From contig NZ_MUNU01000019.1 of the NCBI RefSeq assembly GCF_002001085.1, positions 248,001-312,000 of the forward strand: a stretch of 64,000 nt of DNA, read 5' to 3'. Below, piece after piece: positions 37,177-45,647 of this stretch. How positions within the stretch are numbered: position 1 is the stretch's first letter; every line of letters starts with the position of its first letter. The notes under the pieces were generated by a model that was given only the letters and a program-made list of their open reading frames with translations, searched no databases and was not told the DNA's origin. This stretch comes from Rhodanobacter sp. B05. GTDB taxonomy: Bacteria > Pseudomonadota > Gammaproteobacteria > Xanthomonadales > Rhodanobacteraceae. The position numbers were made by a program, and so were the translations under genes.

Positions 37177-38265
37177 TCAGCTTTCGTCTTCCACGAACAG
37201 CACGCGGCGCGTCATGCCGCAGGTGAGGTCGTAGGAAATCGTGGCCGCCTGCGCCGCGACGGCCTCGACCGGCAGTTCAGGCCCCCACAGCACCACGCGC
37301 TCGCCGATCCTAGCGTTGGGTGCGTCGCGCAGGTCGAGCGTGATCAGGTCCATCGACACGCGCCCGATCAGCGGCACGCGCTGCTCGCCGACCAGTACCG
37401 GCGTGCCGGCCATCGCGCTGCGCGGGTAGCCATCGCCATAACCTATCGCAGCGACGCCGACCGGCATCTCCTCGGGGCAGGTCCAGGTGCCGTTGTAGCC
37501 GATCCGTTCGCCCTTGCCGATGCGGTTGATCGCGATCAGCCGCGTGCTCAGGGTCATCGCCGGACGAAAGCCGAAATCGGCACCACTCCTGCCCTCGACC
37601 ACCGACAGGCCGTAAAGCAGACCGCCGGTGCGCACCCAGTCGCCACGGGCATCGGGCCAACCCAGCACGGCGGCGGAGTTGGACAGCGAGCGCGGTCCAG
37701 CAATACCTGCAGTGACCGCGGCGAAACAGGCGATCTGCGCCGGCGTCTGCACACCGTCGAACACCTCCGAATCGGAGAAGTGGGTGAGCAGGCCGATCTC
37801 GGGATCGACACCCGGCATGGCGACCAGTCGCGCATGCACCGCAGCCACCCGTTCCGGCACGAAGCCGAGCCGATGCATGCCACTGTCGATCTTCAGCCAG
37901 ACCCGCAGCAGGCCACGCCCGGGTGTGGCCTGCGCCAGCCACTCCAACTGCGCCTCATGGTGGACGGCCGCATCCAGTTGCAGGCGCTGCATCTCGGCGA
38001 TGTCGTGTGCATCGTCCGGGCCGGACAACACCACGATCCGCTGCCGATGCCCCGCCGCGCGCAGGCGCAGGCCATCGCCCAGCGCCGCCACCGCGAACGC
38101 CTCGGCCTCGGTATCCAGCGCGCGCGCCACCCGCTCCAGCCCATGCCCGTAGGCATCGGCCTTGACCACCGCCATCACCTTCGCCGGCGCCGCCAGCGCT
38201 TTCAGCCGCGCCAGGTTGTGGCGCAGGGCGGCAAGGTGGATGGTGGCGACGGTGGCGCGGCTCAT
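37177..38265 (-). CDS. alr: Alanine racemase
   Basis: Makes D-alanine for peptidoglycan. 362 residues. PLP lysine in AVVKADAYGHGLERV. The second catalytic base Tyr is in RIGYNGTWTCPEEMPVG, and KIDSGMHRLGF and GRVSMDLITLDL are family motifs. A long repeat-filled gap separates it from dnaB upstream. Confidence 0.96.
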   Translation of the reverse strand: MSRATVATIHLAALRHNLARLKALAAPAKVMAVVKADAYGHGLERVARALDTEAEAFAVAALGDGLRLRAAGHRQRIVVLSGPDDAHDIAEMQRLQLDAAVHHEAQLEWLAQATPGRGLLRVWLKIDSGMHRLGFVPERVAAVHARLVAMPGVDPEIGLLTHFSDSEVFDGVQTPAQIACFAAVTAGIAGPRSLSNSAAVLGWPDARGDWVRTGGLLYGLSVVEGRSGADFGFRPAMTLSTRLIAINRIGKGERIGYNGTWTCPEEMPVGVAAIGYGDGYPRSAMAGTPVLVGEQRVPLIGRVSMDLITLDLRDAPNARIGERVVLWGPELPVEAVAAQAATISYDLTCGMTRRVLFVEDES

Positions 38266-38621
38266 GGTTGCCAGGAATCCCGCAAGAGGATTTGGTCGGG
38301 AATCGGGAATCGGGATTGGTCAGGAGCGGAAGCACCACGAGCACGCAGGCTCGAACGACTCCCCGTTCTCCATTCCCCAAACGGGTTGGCGTCGAAGCTC
38401 AGCCGGGATAGCCCTACTCCCTTCGGGAGAAGAGCCTGCCCCGGACTTGATCCGGGGTGGCGCGAAGCGACGGATGAGGGTACGGGCGAAGCGTGAAGCA
38501 GCAAGGTCGAACGCTGCCACATTGGGCTCCGCCCTAACCCTCTCCCCAATCCCTCTCCCGCCGGGAGAGGGGCTTCTGACGGCTGAGTTTCGACGCTGAT
38601 CAAGCTTCCCATTCCTGGCTC
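38266..38621. repeat. Repeat-filled intergenic stretch between dnaB and alr
   Basis: I find no supportable gene in these 356 bp. The left part (38298-38318) has GGGAATCGGGAATCGGGATT units. The right part (38415-38573) is a full CCCTCTCCC-type element: CTCCCTTCGGGAG, an internal CCCCGGA...TCCGGGG hairpin, GGATGAGGGTACGGGC, and CCCTCTCCC-gcc-GGGAGAGGGG. On the minus strand it lies between the dnaB stop and the alr start, so any alr promoter is probably in or near it. Confidence 0.8.
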
Positions 38622-40016
38622 TCAGTCAAACCCGCCAACAAACGAATCCGGCGCGTAGTTCACGAACTTCGTGTAGTGGCCGATGAAGGTCAGCTTGCAG
38701 GTGTCGGTGGGACCGTTGCGCTGCTTGCCGATGATGATTTCGGCGATGCCCTTGTCGGCCGATTCCTTGTTGTAGTACTCGTCGCGGTAGATGAACATGA
38801 TCACGTCGGCGTCCTGTTCGATCGCGCCGGATTCGCGTAGGTCGGACATCATCGGGCGCTTGTCGGCACGCTGTTCCAGCGAGCGGTTCAGCTGCGACAG
38901 GGCGACCACCGGCACGTTCAGCTCCTTGGCGAGTCCCTTCAGTGAACGCGAGATTTCCGAAATTTCGGTGGCCCGATTCTCCGTGTTTCCGGGCACCTGC
39001 ATCAGCTGCAGGTAGTCGATCACGATCAGGCCGAGACCACCGTGCTCGCGATGCAGCCGCCGCGCGCGGGAACGCAGCTCCACCGGCGACAGGCTGGGCG
39101 TGTCGTCGATGAAGATCCTGGCGTCCGAAAGCAGCGCGATCGCGTTGGAGACGCGCGGCCAGTCCTCCTCTTCCAGCGTGCCGTTGCGCAGGTGCTGCTG
39201 GTGGATGCGTCCGACCGAGGAGATCAGACGGAACGCCAGCTGCGAGGAGGACATTTCCATCGAGAACACCACCACCGCCTTCCTGCCGCCCAGCGCGGCG
39301 GTCTCGGCGATATTCAGCGCGAAGGCGGTCTTGCCCATCGACGGGCGCGCCGCCACGATGATCAGGTCCGCGGGCTGCAGGCCGGAGGTGAGTTCGTCCA
39401 GGTCGGTGAACCCGGTGCTGACGCCGGTGAGCTGGCCACGGTTCTGGTAGCGCTCGGTCAGCAGCTTGAACGCATCCTTGACCGCCTCGCGCATCGAGAC
39501 CGAGTCCTTCTTGCCGCGCGCGCCCGACTCGGCAATGTGGAACACGCGCTGCTCGGCGTTCTCCAGCACCTCGTGCACGCTCTTGCCTTCCGGCCGATAA
39601 CCATCCTCGGTGATCGAGGTACCGGCATCGATCAGCTGGCGCAGCACGGATTTCTCGCGCACGATCTCGGCATAGGCCGCGATGTTCGCCGCACTCGGCG
39701 TACTGTTGGCCAGTTCGATCAGGTAGCCGGCGCCGCCGACCATTTCGGCCAGGCCATTGCTTTCGAACCAGTCGCCCAGGGTGACCGCATCGCACGGCAT
39801 GCCCTTGTTCGCCAGCTCGTTGATCGCGCGCCAGATCAGGCGGTGATCCTTGCGGTAGAAATCGTCCTCGGCCAGTCGATCGGCCACCTTGTCCAGCGCA
39901 TCCGGCGCCAGCATCAAACCACCCAGCACCGCCTGCTCGGCATCGATGGAATGCGGCGGCACCCGCAGCGCCTCGATCGCCGACGAGGGGGATTTGCGTT
40001 CGGGCACGAAGGACAT
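38622..40016 (-). CDS. dnaB: Replicative DNA helicase DnaB
   Basis: 464 residues from ATG 40016 (GAGGT about 8 nt upstream). N-terminal helical domain with PPHSIDAEQAVLGGLML. RecA-like domain with Walker A ARPSMGKTAFALNIAE, Walker B-region LIVIDYLQLMQ and LSQLNRSLEQRADKRPMMSDLRESGAIEQD. Unwinds DNA at the fork. It is downstream of rplI, but a terminator lies between. Confidence 0.97.
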   Translation of the reverse strand: MSFVPERKSPSSAIEALRVPPHSIDAEQAVLGGLMLAPDALDKVADRLAEDDFYRKDHRLIWRAINELANKGMPCDAVTLGDWFESNGLAEMVGGAGYLIELANSTPSAANIAAYAEIVREKSVLRQLIDAGTSITEDGYRPEGKSVHEVLENAEQRVFHIAESGARGKKDSVSMREAVKDAFKLLTERYQNRGQLTGVSTGFTDLDELTSGLQPADLIIVAARPSMGKTAFALNIAETAALGGRKAVVVFSMEMSSSQLAFRLISSVGRIHQQHLRNGTLEEEDWPRVSNAIALLSDARIFIDDTPSLSPVELRSRARRLHREHGGLGLIVIDYLQLMQVPGNTENRATEISEISRSLKGLAKELNVPVVALSQLNRSLEQRADKRPMMSDLRESGAIEQDADVIMFIYRDEYYNKESADKGIAEIIIGKQRNGPTDTCKLTFIGHYTKFVNYAPDSFVGGFD

Positions 40017-40183
40017 CGACTTACCTCGGAAGAATTGCCCCACGAACGACACGCAACGCGCCGACTCCTCGTGGGTGGTCATACCGGCACCATCATGCGC
40101 GGCGGCGTCTCACCCGTCGAGACAATAAGTCTGTGGATAAGCTGTGAACTGGCGGGGATAACGAGTGCCCGGATCCAGGCACT

Positions 40184-40213
40184 CCAAAACAAACGGGCGC
40201 CTTGAGGCGCCCG
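40184..40213 (-). terminator. Terminator after rplI
   Basis: CGGGCGCC-TTGA-GGCGCCCG, an 8-bp G/C stem; on the minus strand it is followed by GTTTGTTTT. It ends the rpsF-rpsR-rplI operon 30 bp after rplI. dnaB therefore needs its own promoter within the following 170 bp. Confidence 0.8.
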
Positions 40214-40242
40214 GATGTTTCCATCTTGCGGATGGATGAAGC

Positions 40243-40692
40243 TTACTTGTCGCCGACCACGATCACCTTGACGGTGGTATGGACGTCGGCATGCAGGTGC
40301 AGCGCCACGTCGTACTCGCCGGTGTTGCGCAGCGGACCTTCACCCAGGATCACTTCGCCCTTGTGCACGACATGGCCGGCGGTGGCCAGCGCCTCGGCGA
40401 TGTCGCGCGGACCCACCGAACCGAACAGCTTGCCTTCCGCGCTGGCATGCGCGGAGATGGTGACCGTGGCATCTGCAAGCTTGAGCTTGCGTGCCTCGGC
40501 ATCAGCCAGCAAGGTGTTGGCCTTGGCTTCGTATTCGGCGCGACGCTGCTCGAACGCCGCCAGGTTGGCGGCATTGACGCGCACGGCCTTGCCTTGCGGC
40601 AGGAGGAAATTGCGGCCATAACCCGGCTTCACCACGACCTTGTCGCCGAGGTTGCCCAGGTTGCGGACTTTCTGCAGAAGAATGAGTTCCAT
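40243..40692 (-). CDS. rplI: 50S ribosomal protein L9
   Basis: 149 residues. [30 protein letters not shown] is the diagnostic N-terminal domain; a long helix and the C-terminal RNA-binding domain ([26 protein letters not shown]) follow. The frame remains open upstream into the repeat but the family start is 40692. It lies 220 bp after rpsR, an unusually wide gap caused by a repeat insertion. Confidence 0.97.
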   Translation of the reverse strand: MELILLQKVRNLGNLGDKVVVKPGYGRNFLLPQGKAVRVNAANLAAFEQRRAEYEAKANTLLADAEARKLKLADATVTISAHASAEGKLFGSVGPRDIAEALATAGHVVHKGEVILGEGPLRNTGEYDVALHLHADVHTTVKVIVVGDK

Positions 40693-40761
40693 GATGCTTT
40701 CCTGTTCGTTAGCACCGGTGTGGCCCGGCGCAGCCAGAGGACGGTTGTCCGAAGGTGTTGC

Positions 40762-40903
40762 ACCCTCTCCCCATCGGGGAGAGGGCTGGGGTGAGGGGCC
40801 GGGACTTGCGATGATGCCTGTCGAAGCGAGCTTCGATGAAGCTTGTCGCGAGCACCCGCCCCTCATCTGCCCTGCGGGCATCTTCTCCCCGGAGGGGAGA
40901 AGA
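40762..40903. repeat. CCCTCTCCC-type palindromic repeat between rpsR and rplI
   Basis: Left hairpin CCCTCTCCCC-at-CGGGGAGAGGG, then GGTGAGGGGC, a central hairpin AAGCGAGCTTCGATGAAGCTTGTC-like segment, CCCTCATCTGCCCTGCGGGCA, and right hairpin CTTCTCCCC-gg-AGGGGAGAAG. Same architecture as the copy in argE. It separates two genes that are normally close in this operon. Confidence 0.85.
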
Positions 40904-40912
40904 AATGGCAGA

Positions 40913-41143
40913 TCAGACGTCGTGGTTGTCGGTGTACGGCAGCAGCGAGAGGAAGCGGGCACGCTTGATCGCGGTGGCCAGCTGGCGCTGGTAGCGCGCC
41001 TTGGTACCGGTGATGCGGCTCGGCACGATCTTGCCGTTCTCGGTGACGTACTGACGCAGGGTGTTGAGATCCTTGTAGTCGATCTCCTTCACATCTTCGG
41101 CAGTGAAGCGGCAGAATTTGCGGCGGCGGAAAAACTTGGACAT
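40913..41143 (-). CDS. rpsR: 30S ribosomal protein S18
   Basis: 76 residues. [22 protein letters not shown] and the basic [25 protein letters not shown] are the standard S18 sequence. It follows rpsF by 14 bp; the rpsR stop is close to the repeat that precedes rplI. Confidence 0.97.
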   Translation of the reverse strand: MSKFFRRRKFCRFTAEDVKEIDYKDLNTLRQYVTENGKIVPSRITGTKARYQRQLATAIKRARFLSLLPYTDNHDV

Positions 41144-41157
41144 GGTCTGGGTTCCTA

Positions 41158-41592
41158 TCAGTCGTCGCTGTCGTTGTCGTTGTCATCGCGGTCGCGACCG
41201 CGCGGACGGCCCTCGCCATCGTCGCTGTCGTCATCGCGGCGACGGGTGGACTTGGCGTCATCCTTTTCCTTCGACTTCAGGATGAAGGACGGCTCGATAT
41301 CGGCCTCGTCGCGACGGATCACCAGGTGGCGCAGCACGGCGTCGTTGAAGCGGAAGCCCGACTCCAGCTCGTTCAGCGCGTTCTGGCTCACTTCGATGTT
41401 GAGCAGCACGTAATGTGCCTTGGCCAGGTTCACGATCGGATAGGCCAGCTGACGACGGCCCCAGTCTTCCAGACGATGAATCTTGCCGCCGTCGGTCTCG
41501 ATCAGCGCCTTGTAGCGCTCGAGCATCGCCGGAACCTGCTCGCTCTGGTCCGGATGGACCATGAACACAACTTCGTAATGACGCAGGGTCAT
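41158..41592 (-). CDS. rpsF: 30S ribosomal protein S6 with acidic/RD-rich tail
   Basis: 144 residues. The core ([20 protein letters not shown] to [13 protein letters not shown], about residues 1-105) is canonical S6. After it comes a low-complexity tail of Asp, Arg, Glu and Gly ([18 protein letters not shown]), which resembles the tail that RimK extends with glutamate in E. coli but is longer and carries Arg. The start at 41592 is the conserved ATG. First gene of rpsF-rpsR-rplI. Confidence 0.96.
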   Translation of the reverse strand: MTLRHYEVVFMVHPDQSEQVPAMLERYKALIETDGGKIHRLEDWGRRQLAYPIVNLAKAHYVLLNIEVSQNALNELESGFRFNDAVLRHLVIRRDEADIEPSFILKSKEKDDAKSTRRRDDDSDDGEGRPRGRDRDDNDNDSDD

Positions 41593-41766
41593 TGGGGTTT
41601 GACTCCTTGTGGATGCGGCCAAAGCGGCCTCGCAGCCTCCCGCTGGTGCGGTGAGGCAAGTGTCCTGCCAGCGCCCAAACGGGTGCGGACAGAAGCGGAA
41701 TTGTACGATGCCCGCGATTGATCACGCAAGTCATTGAAAATCATGACTGCAGCGGATTGATGTCGG

Positions 41767-42093
41767 TCAGCTGACGGTGAAACTCTCGCCGCAGCCGCAC
41801 TCGCCGGTGGCATTGGGGTTGTGGAACACGAAGCTGGCGTTGAGGCCGTGCCGCTGGAAGTCGATCACGGTGCCCTCGACCAGGGCCAGGCTCTTGTCGT
41901 TGACGATCAGCGGCACGCCATCCACCTCGACCAACTGGTCGCCTGCGTCGACCGAATCGGCCAGGTTCACCACGTAGGCAAAGCCGGAGCAACCGGTGCG
42001 CTTGACCCCGAACCGCACGCCGGCCGCCGCTGGCGTACCGGCCAGGAAATGGCGCATGCGTTCGTTGGCAGCGGGAGTGATGGTGATGCTCAT
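41767..42093 (-). CDS. iscA: IscA-type Fe-S cluster assembly/carrier protein
   Basis: 108 residues, HesB/IscA family. Three conserved cysteines are visible: RTGCSGFAYVV and the C-terminal GECGCGESFTV. The VIDFQRHGLNASFVFHNPNA stretch is closer to IscA than ErpA, but A-type carriers are hard to tell apart. No isc genes are nearby. It is divergent from asnS by about 150 bp. Confidence 0.88.
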   Translation of the reverse strand: MSITITPAANERMRHFLAGTPAAAGVRFGVKRTGCSGFAYVVNLADSVDAGDQLVEVDGVPLIVNDKSLALVEGTVIDFQRHGLNASFVFHNPNATGECGCGESFTVS

Positions 42094-42245
42094 GACGATC
42101 GATTCAACCTCGCACATTGGCCCGGAAAGTCGCGATGCGGGCAACAGCTACATTATCATGCCGGTTTGGCCTTGCGTGCCGACACGCACGCGCCGTTCAT
42201 CCATTCACGCGCCGACATGCGGCGTACCAGCAGGAGTTTCAACCG

Positions 42246-43646
42246 ATGGCCGTGGTCAGTGTGAAGCAGGCTCTCTCCGGCAAGCTCGACGCGGGCAGCG
42301 CGGTGACCGTGCGCGGCTGGGTGCGCACCCGGCGCGACTCCAAGGCCGGCCTGTCCTTCGTCAACGTCACCGACGGCTCCTGCTTCGACCCGATCCAGGC
42401 GGTGGTGCCGGCCACCCTGGGCAACTACGAGAGTGAGGTGAAGCACCTCACTGCCGGCGCTGGCGTAATCGTTTCCGGCGCCCTGGTGCCGTCGCAGGGC
42501 AAGGGCCAGAGCTTCGAGCTGCAGGCCAACGAGGTGATCGTCACCGGCCCGGTCGACGATCCGGAAACCTACCCGATCCAGCCCAAGCAGCATTCGATGG
42601 AGTTCCTGCGCGAGGTCGCCCACCTGCGCCCGCGCACCAACCTGTTCGGCGCGATCACCCGCGTGCGCCACACCATGATGACGGCGATCCACCGCCACCT
42701 CACCGAACAGGGCTTCTTCTGGATCAACACGCCGATCATTACCACCTCGGATGCCGAAGGTGCCGGCGACATGTTCCGGCTGTCCACGCTGGACCTGGCC
42801 AACCTGCCACGCCTGCCCGACGGCAAGATCGACTTCCGCAAGGATTTCTTCGGCCGCGAAGCGTTCCTCACCGTGTCCGGCCAGCTCAACGTCGAGGCGT
42901 ATTGCCTGGCGATGAGCAAGGTCTACACGTTCGGTCCCACCTTCCGCGCCGAGAACTCCAACACGCCGCGCCATCTGGCCGAGTTCTGGATGGTCGAGCC
43001 GGAAATCGCGTTCGCCGACCTCACCGCCGACGCCGATTGCGCCGAGGCCTTCCTCAAGGCGATCTTCAAGGCGGTGCTGGACGAGCGTGCCGACGACATG
43101 GCGTTCTTCGCCGAGCGCGTGCAGCCGGATGCGATCACGCGGATGGAGGCCTTCATCGCCAAACCGTTCGAGCGCATCGACTACACCGACGCCATCGAGA
43201 TCCTGAAGAAGTCGGGCGAAAAATTCGAATACCCGGTGACCTGGGGCGTCGACCTGCAGACCGAACACGAACGCTACCTGGCCGAGAAACATATCGGTCG
43301 CCCCGTGGTCGTAATGAACTATCCCGAGGCAATCAAGGCGTTCTACATGCGCTTGAACGATGACGAGAAGACCGTGGCCGCGATGGACGTGCTGGCGCCG
43401 GGCATCGGCGAGATCATCGGCGGCGCCCAGCGCGAGGAGCGCCTGGACTACCTCGATCGCCGCATGGCGAAGTTCAACCTCGATCCCGTGACCTATGGCT
43501 GGTATCGCGACCTGCGCCGTTATGGCACGGTACCGCATGCCGGCTTCGGTCTCGGTTTCGAGCGCCTGCTGGTCTATATCTGCGGCCTGGCCAACATCCG
43601 CGACGCCATCCCCTACCCTCGTGCCGCCGGCACAGCCGAGTTCTGA
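42246..43646 (+). CDS. asnS: Asparaginyl-tRNA synthetase
   Basis: 466 residues, class II. N-terminal OB fold ([26 protein letters not shown]), motif 2 ([27 protein letters not shown]) and motif 3 ([27 protein letters not shown]). The [11 protein letters not shown] form is characteristic of AsnRS over AspRS. AGGAG lies about 8-10 nt before ATG 42246. The MalM-like gene follows after 14 bp. Confidence 0.96.
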   Translation: MAVVSVKQALSGKLDAGSAVTVRGWVRTRRDSKAGLSFVNVTDGSCFDPIQAVVPATLGNYESEVKHLTAGAGVIVSGALVPSQGKGQSFELQANEVIVTGPVDDPETYPIQPKQHSMEFLREVAHLRPRTNLFGAITRVRHTMMTAIHRHLTEQGFFWINTPIITTSDAEGAGDMFRLSTLDLANLPRLPDGKIDFRKDFFGREAFLTVSGQLNVEAYCLAMSKVYTFGPTFRAENSNTPRHLAEFWMVEPEIAFADLTADADCAEAFLKAIFKAVLDERADDMAFFAERVQPDAITRMEAFIAKPFERIDYTDAIEILKKSGEKFEYPVTWGVDLQTEHERYLAEKHIGRPVVVMNYPEAIKAFYMRLNDDEKTVAAMDVLAPGIGEIIGGAQREERLDYLDRRMAKFNLDPVTYGWYRDLRRYGTVPHAGFGLGFERLLVYICGLANIRDAIPYPRAAGTAEF

Positions 43647-43660
43647 GCAACCTCTCCGTC

Positions 43661-44458
43661 ATGTCGTACCGTCCAATCGCCATCACCGCCGCCCTCGGCG
43701 CCGCCGTCATGTTGACCGGGTGCCACAACGCCAAGGCCTTGCTGCCGCCGAACCTGCGGCCGCCTTCACAGAACGCCGGTGAGCCGTTGAAGCTCGCCCA
43801 GCAGCAGTTGCAGCAAGCCACGCCTTGCTGCAGCAGCTTCGCCGACTTTTCCTACCGCAGCCTGCTGCCGTGGCAGCCGCAGAAATTCACCCTGGGCAGC
43901 GCCAGCATGGTGGCCAATCTAGGGGGCACCAAGAGTTACTTCCTCGCCTTCCGCCTGCCCACCGAGGTGAAACTGCCGTACCGGGTCGCCGTGAAATCCG
44001 AATTGAACGGTCGCTGGTTGCACGCCAGTTACCTGTTCGCGCCCACCGTCGTGCTGCTGGACGATGGCTTTCAGCCGCTGCGCTCCGATGACATCACCCT
44101 GTGCGAACACATGGGCTGGAGCGACGACACCACCGGTGCCTTCGGCAGCATGACAGTGGAAAGCAAGCAGGCGCGCTACCTGCTGGTGTACAGCTCGGCC
44201 AAGCAACAGTCCGGCAAGACCTACTGGGAACAGTCGCCCACGTCGTTCTCCAGCAGCACCGCGGCGACCCTGCAGATGAATTCCGCCGGCAGCTTCAGCA
44301 TCCCGCACGGACCCGATGGCTCGCTGTGGATCGGCATGATGAATTCCACCTACAAGAAGGCTGTCGACAGCGCGGTCTGCGGCAAGCCACCCAGCGGCAC
44401 CGGCGTGCTGGACGATTTGTCGCTGCCCTGGAGCGGCAAGCGCAGCGGATCGAAATGA
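43661..44458 (+). CDS. MalM-like lipoprotein
   Basis: 265 residues. The signal sequence ends in a lipobox (AAVMLTGC), so the protein is probably lipid-anchored. The segment ATPCCSSFADFSYRSLLPW is typical of the maltose-operon periplasmic protein MalM family, with twin cysteines at the start of the domain. No maltose uptake genes are in the window, so a maltose role is not supported. The stop overlaps the next gene's ATG (ATGA). Confidence 0.75.
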   Translation: MSYRPIAITAALGAAVMLTGCHNAKALLPPNLRPPSQNAGEPLKLAQQQLQQATPCCSSFADFSYRSLLPWQPQKFTLGSASMVANLGGTKSYFLAFRLPTEVKLPYRVAVKSELNGRWLHASYLFAPTVVLLDDGFQPLRSDDITLCEHMGWSDDTTGAFGSMTVESKQARYLLVYSSAKQQSGKTYWEQSPTSFSSSTAATLQMNSAGSFSIPHGPDGSLWIGMMNSTYKKAVDSAVCGKPPSGTGVLDDLSLPWSGKRSGSK

Positions 44459-44766
44459 TCGTTGTCTACCTGACCTTGCTGACTGCCGGCGTGGGCCTGT
44501 TCGTGCTGTCCTACGTGGCGCAATTCCGGCTCGCTTCGCTGTTGCGGGTACGCTACCCGCAGCACTGGCAGATCATTGCGGAGGCGGACCAGGGCAAGCC
44601 GTCGGCCTGGCGCCGCTGGGTCCGCATGCAGCACGTGCTGCGCTCGCCGGCACTGCCGGCGCTCGGCGACCCGACCATCAACCGATGGCGCAATCTGTGG
44701 CGCTACGGCCCGTGGCTGGGCTGGTTATGCTGGATGGGCGCGCTGGCGATGCGCCTGCTGCACTGA
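44455..44766 (+). CDS. Small two-TM membrane protein, possibly UspB-like
   Basis: 103 residues: an N-terminal hydrophobic helix (about 3-22), a cytoplasmic stretch rich in Arg/Trp (KPSAWRRWVRMQHVL) and a C-terminal hydrophobic helix (GPWLGWLCWMGALAMRLL). The layout and length resemble UspB of enterobacteria, a stationary-phase membrane protein, but sequence support is weak. Start overlaps the MalM-like stop by 4 bp, so the pair is co-translated. Confidence 0.65.
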   Translation: MIVVYLTLLTAGVGLFVLSYVAQFRLASLLRVRYPQHWQIIAEADQGKPSAWRRWVRMQHVLRSPALPALGDPTINRWRNLWRYGPWLGWLCWMGALAMRLLH

Positions 44767-44810
44767 GAGACCGCGAGAAGTCGTCCACCCGCATCAACCG
44801 GAGCGAGTAC

Positions 44811-45599
44811 ATGCAACTGGACCTGAGTGGCCGTCACGCGCTGGTCTGCGGCGCATCCCAGGGCATCGGCCGCGCCTGCGCGATCGAACTGGCCCTGCTC
44901 GGCGCCAGCGTCACCGCGCTGGCACGGCGCGGCGACGTGCTGGCCAGCGTGGTCGACAGCCTGCCGCACATCCACGATGGCCAGCGACACGGCTTCATCG
45001 TCGCCGATGCGGGGGATACCGACGCCTTGCGCAGCCAGGTCGAAAACCTGGCCGCGACCGCGCCGGTGCACATCCTGGTCAACAACAGCGGCGGTCCGCC
45101 ACCGGGCAGCATCGTCGAGGCGGGCACGCAGGAGTTTCTCGACGCCATGCGCAAGCACCTGCTGGCCAACCATGCACTGGTGCAGGCGGTCCTGCCTGGC
45201 ATGCGCAAGGCCGCCTGGGGGCGCATCGTCAACATCATCTCCACCTCGGTGAAGGAGCCGATCCCCGGTATCGGCGTCTCCAACACCACCCGCGGCGCCG
45301 TGGCCAGTTGGGCCAAGACCCTGGCCGGCGAGCTGGCTCCGCTCGGCATCACCGTCAACAACGTGCTGCCGGGCTCCACCCACACCCCGCGCATCGATCA
45401 GATCGTGGCGGCGCGCGCGCAGAAGTCGGGCCGCGACGAACAGGACGTGCAGCAGGAGATGGCCGCGGAGATTCCGATGGGCCGCTTTGCCGATCCCGCG
45501 GAAACCGCCGCCGCGGTGGCCTTCCTCGCCTCGCCGGCAGCGAGCTATATCACCGGAGTCAGCCTGCCGGTCGATGGTGGACGCATGCGTTCGTTGTGA
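44811..45599 (+). CDS. SDR family oxidoreductase with atypical active site
   Basis: 262 residues. The cofactor motif is ALVCGASQGIGRACAIEL and the NNAG-like motif is LVNNSGGPPPG. The usual YxxxK catalytic pair is replaced (VSNTTRGAVASWAKT). This matches the 'BKR-like' SDR subgroup, in which Tyr and Lys are lost, so classical SDR chemistry is doubtful. GGAG is 7 nt before the ATG. It is the first gene of a likely unit with an aldehyde dehydrogenase, carbonic anhydrase and aminomuconate deaminase, suggesting a part in aromatic (kynurenine/aminomuconate) catabolism. Confidence 0.83.
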   Translation: MQLDLSGRHALVCGASQGIGRACAIELALLGASVTALARRGDVLASVVDSLPHIHDGQRHGFIVADAGDTDALRSQVENLAATAPVHILVNNSGGPPPGSIVEAGTQEFLDAMRKHLLANHALVQAVLPGMRKAAWGRIVNIISTSVKEPIPGIGVSNTTRGAVASWAKTLAGELAPLGITVNNVLPGSTHTPRIDQIVAARAQKSGRDEQDVQQEMAAEIPMGRFADPAETAAAVAFLASPAASYITGVSLPVDGGRMRSL

Positions 45600-45647
45600 A
45601 TGCGCATACGCCAGCGTCCGGTGCAATTGCCGGTCGCCGGAATTAAG

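Noticed and set aside
38266-38621. Small ORFs in the dnaB-alr gap
   Set aside because: They all read through repeat units and have no plausible start sites or motifs.
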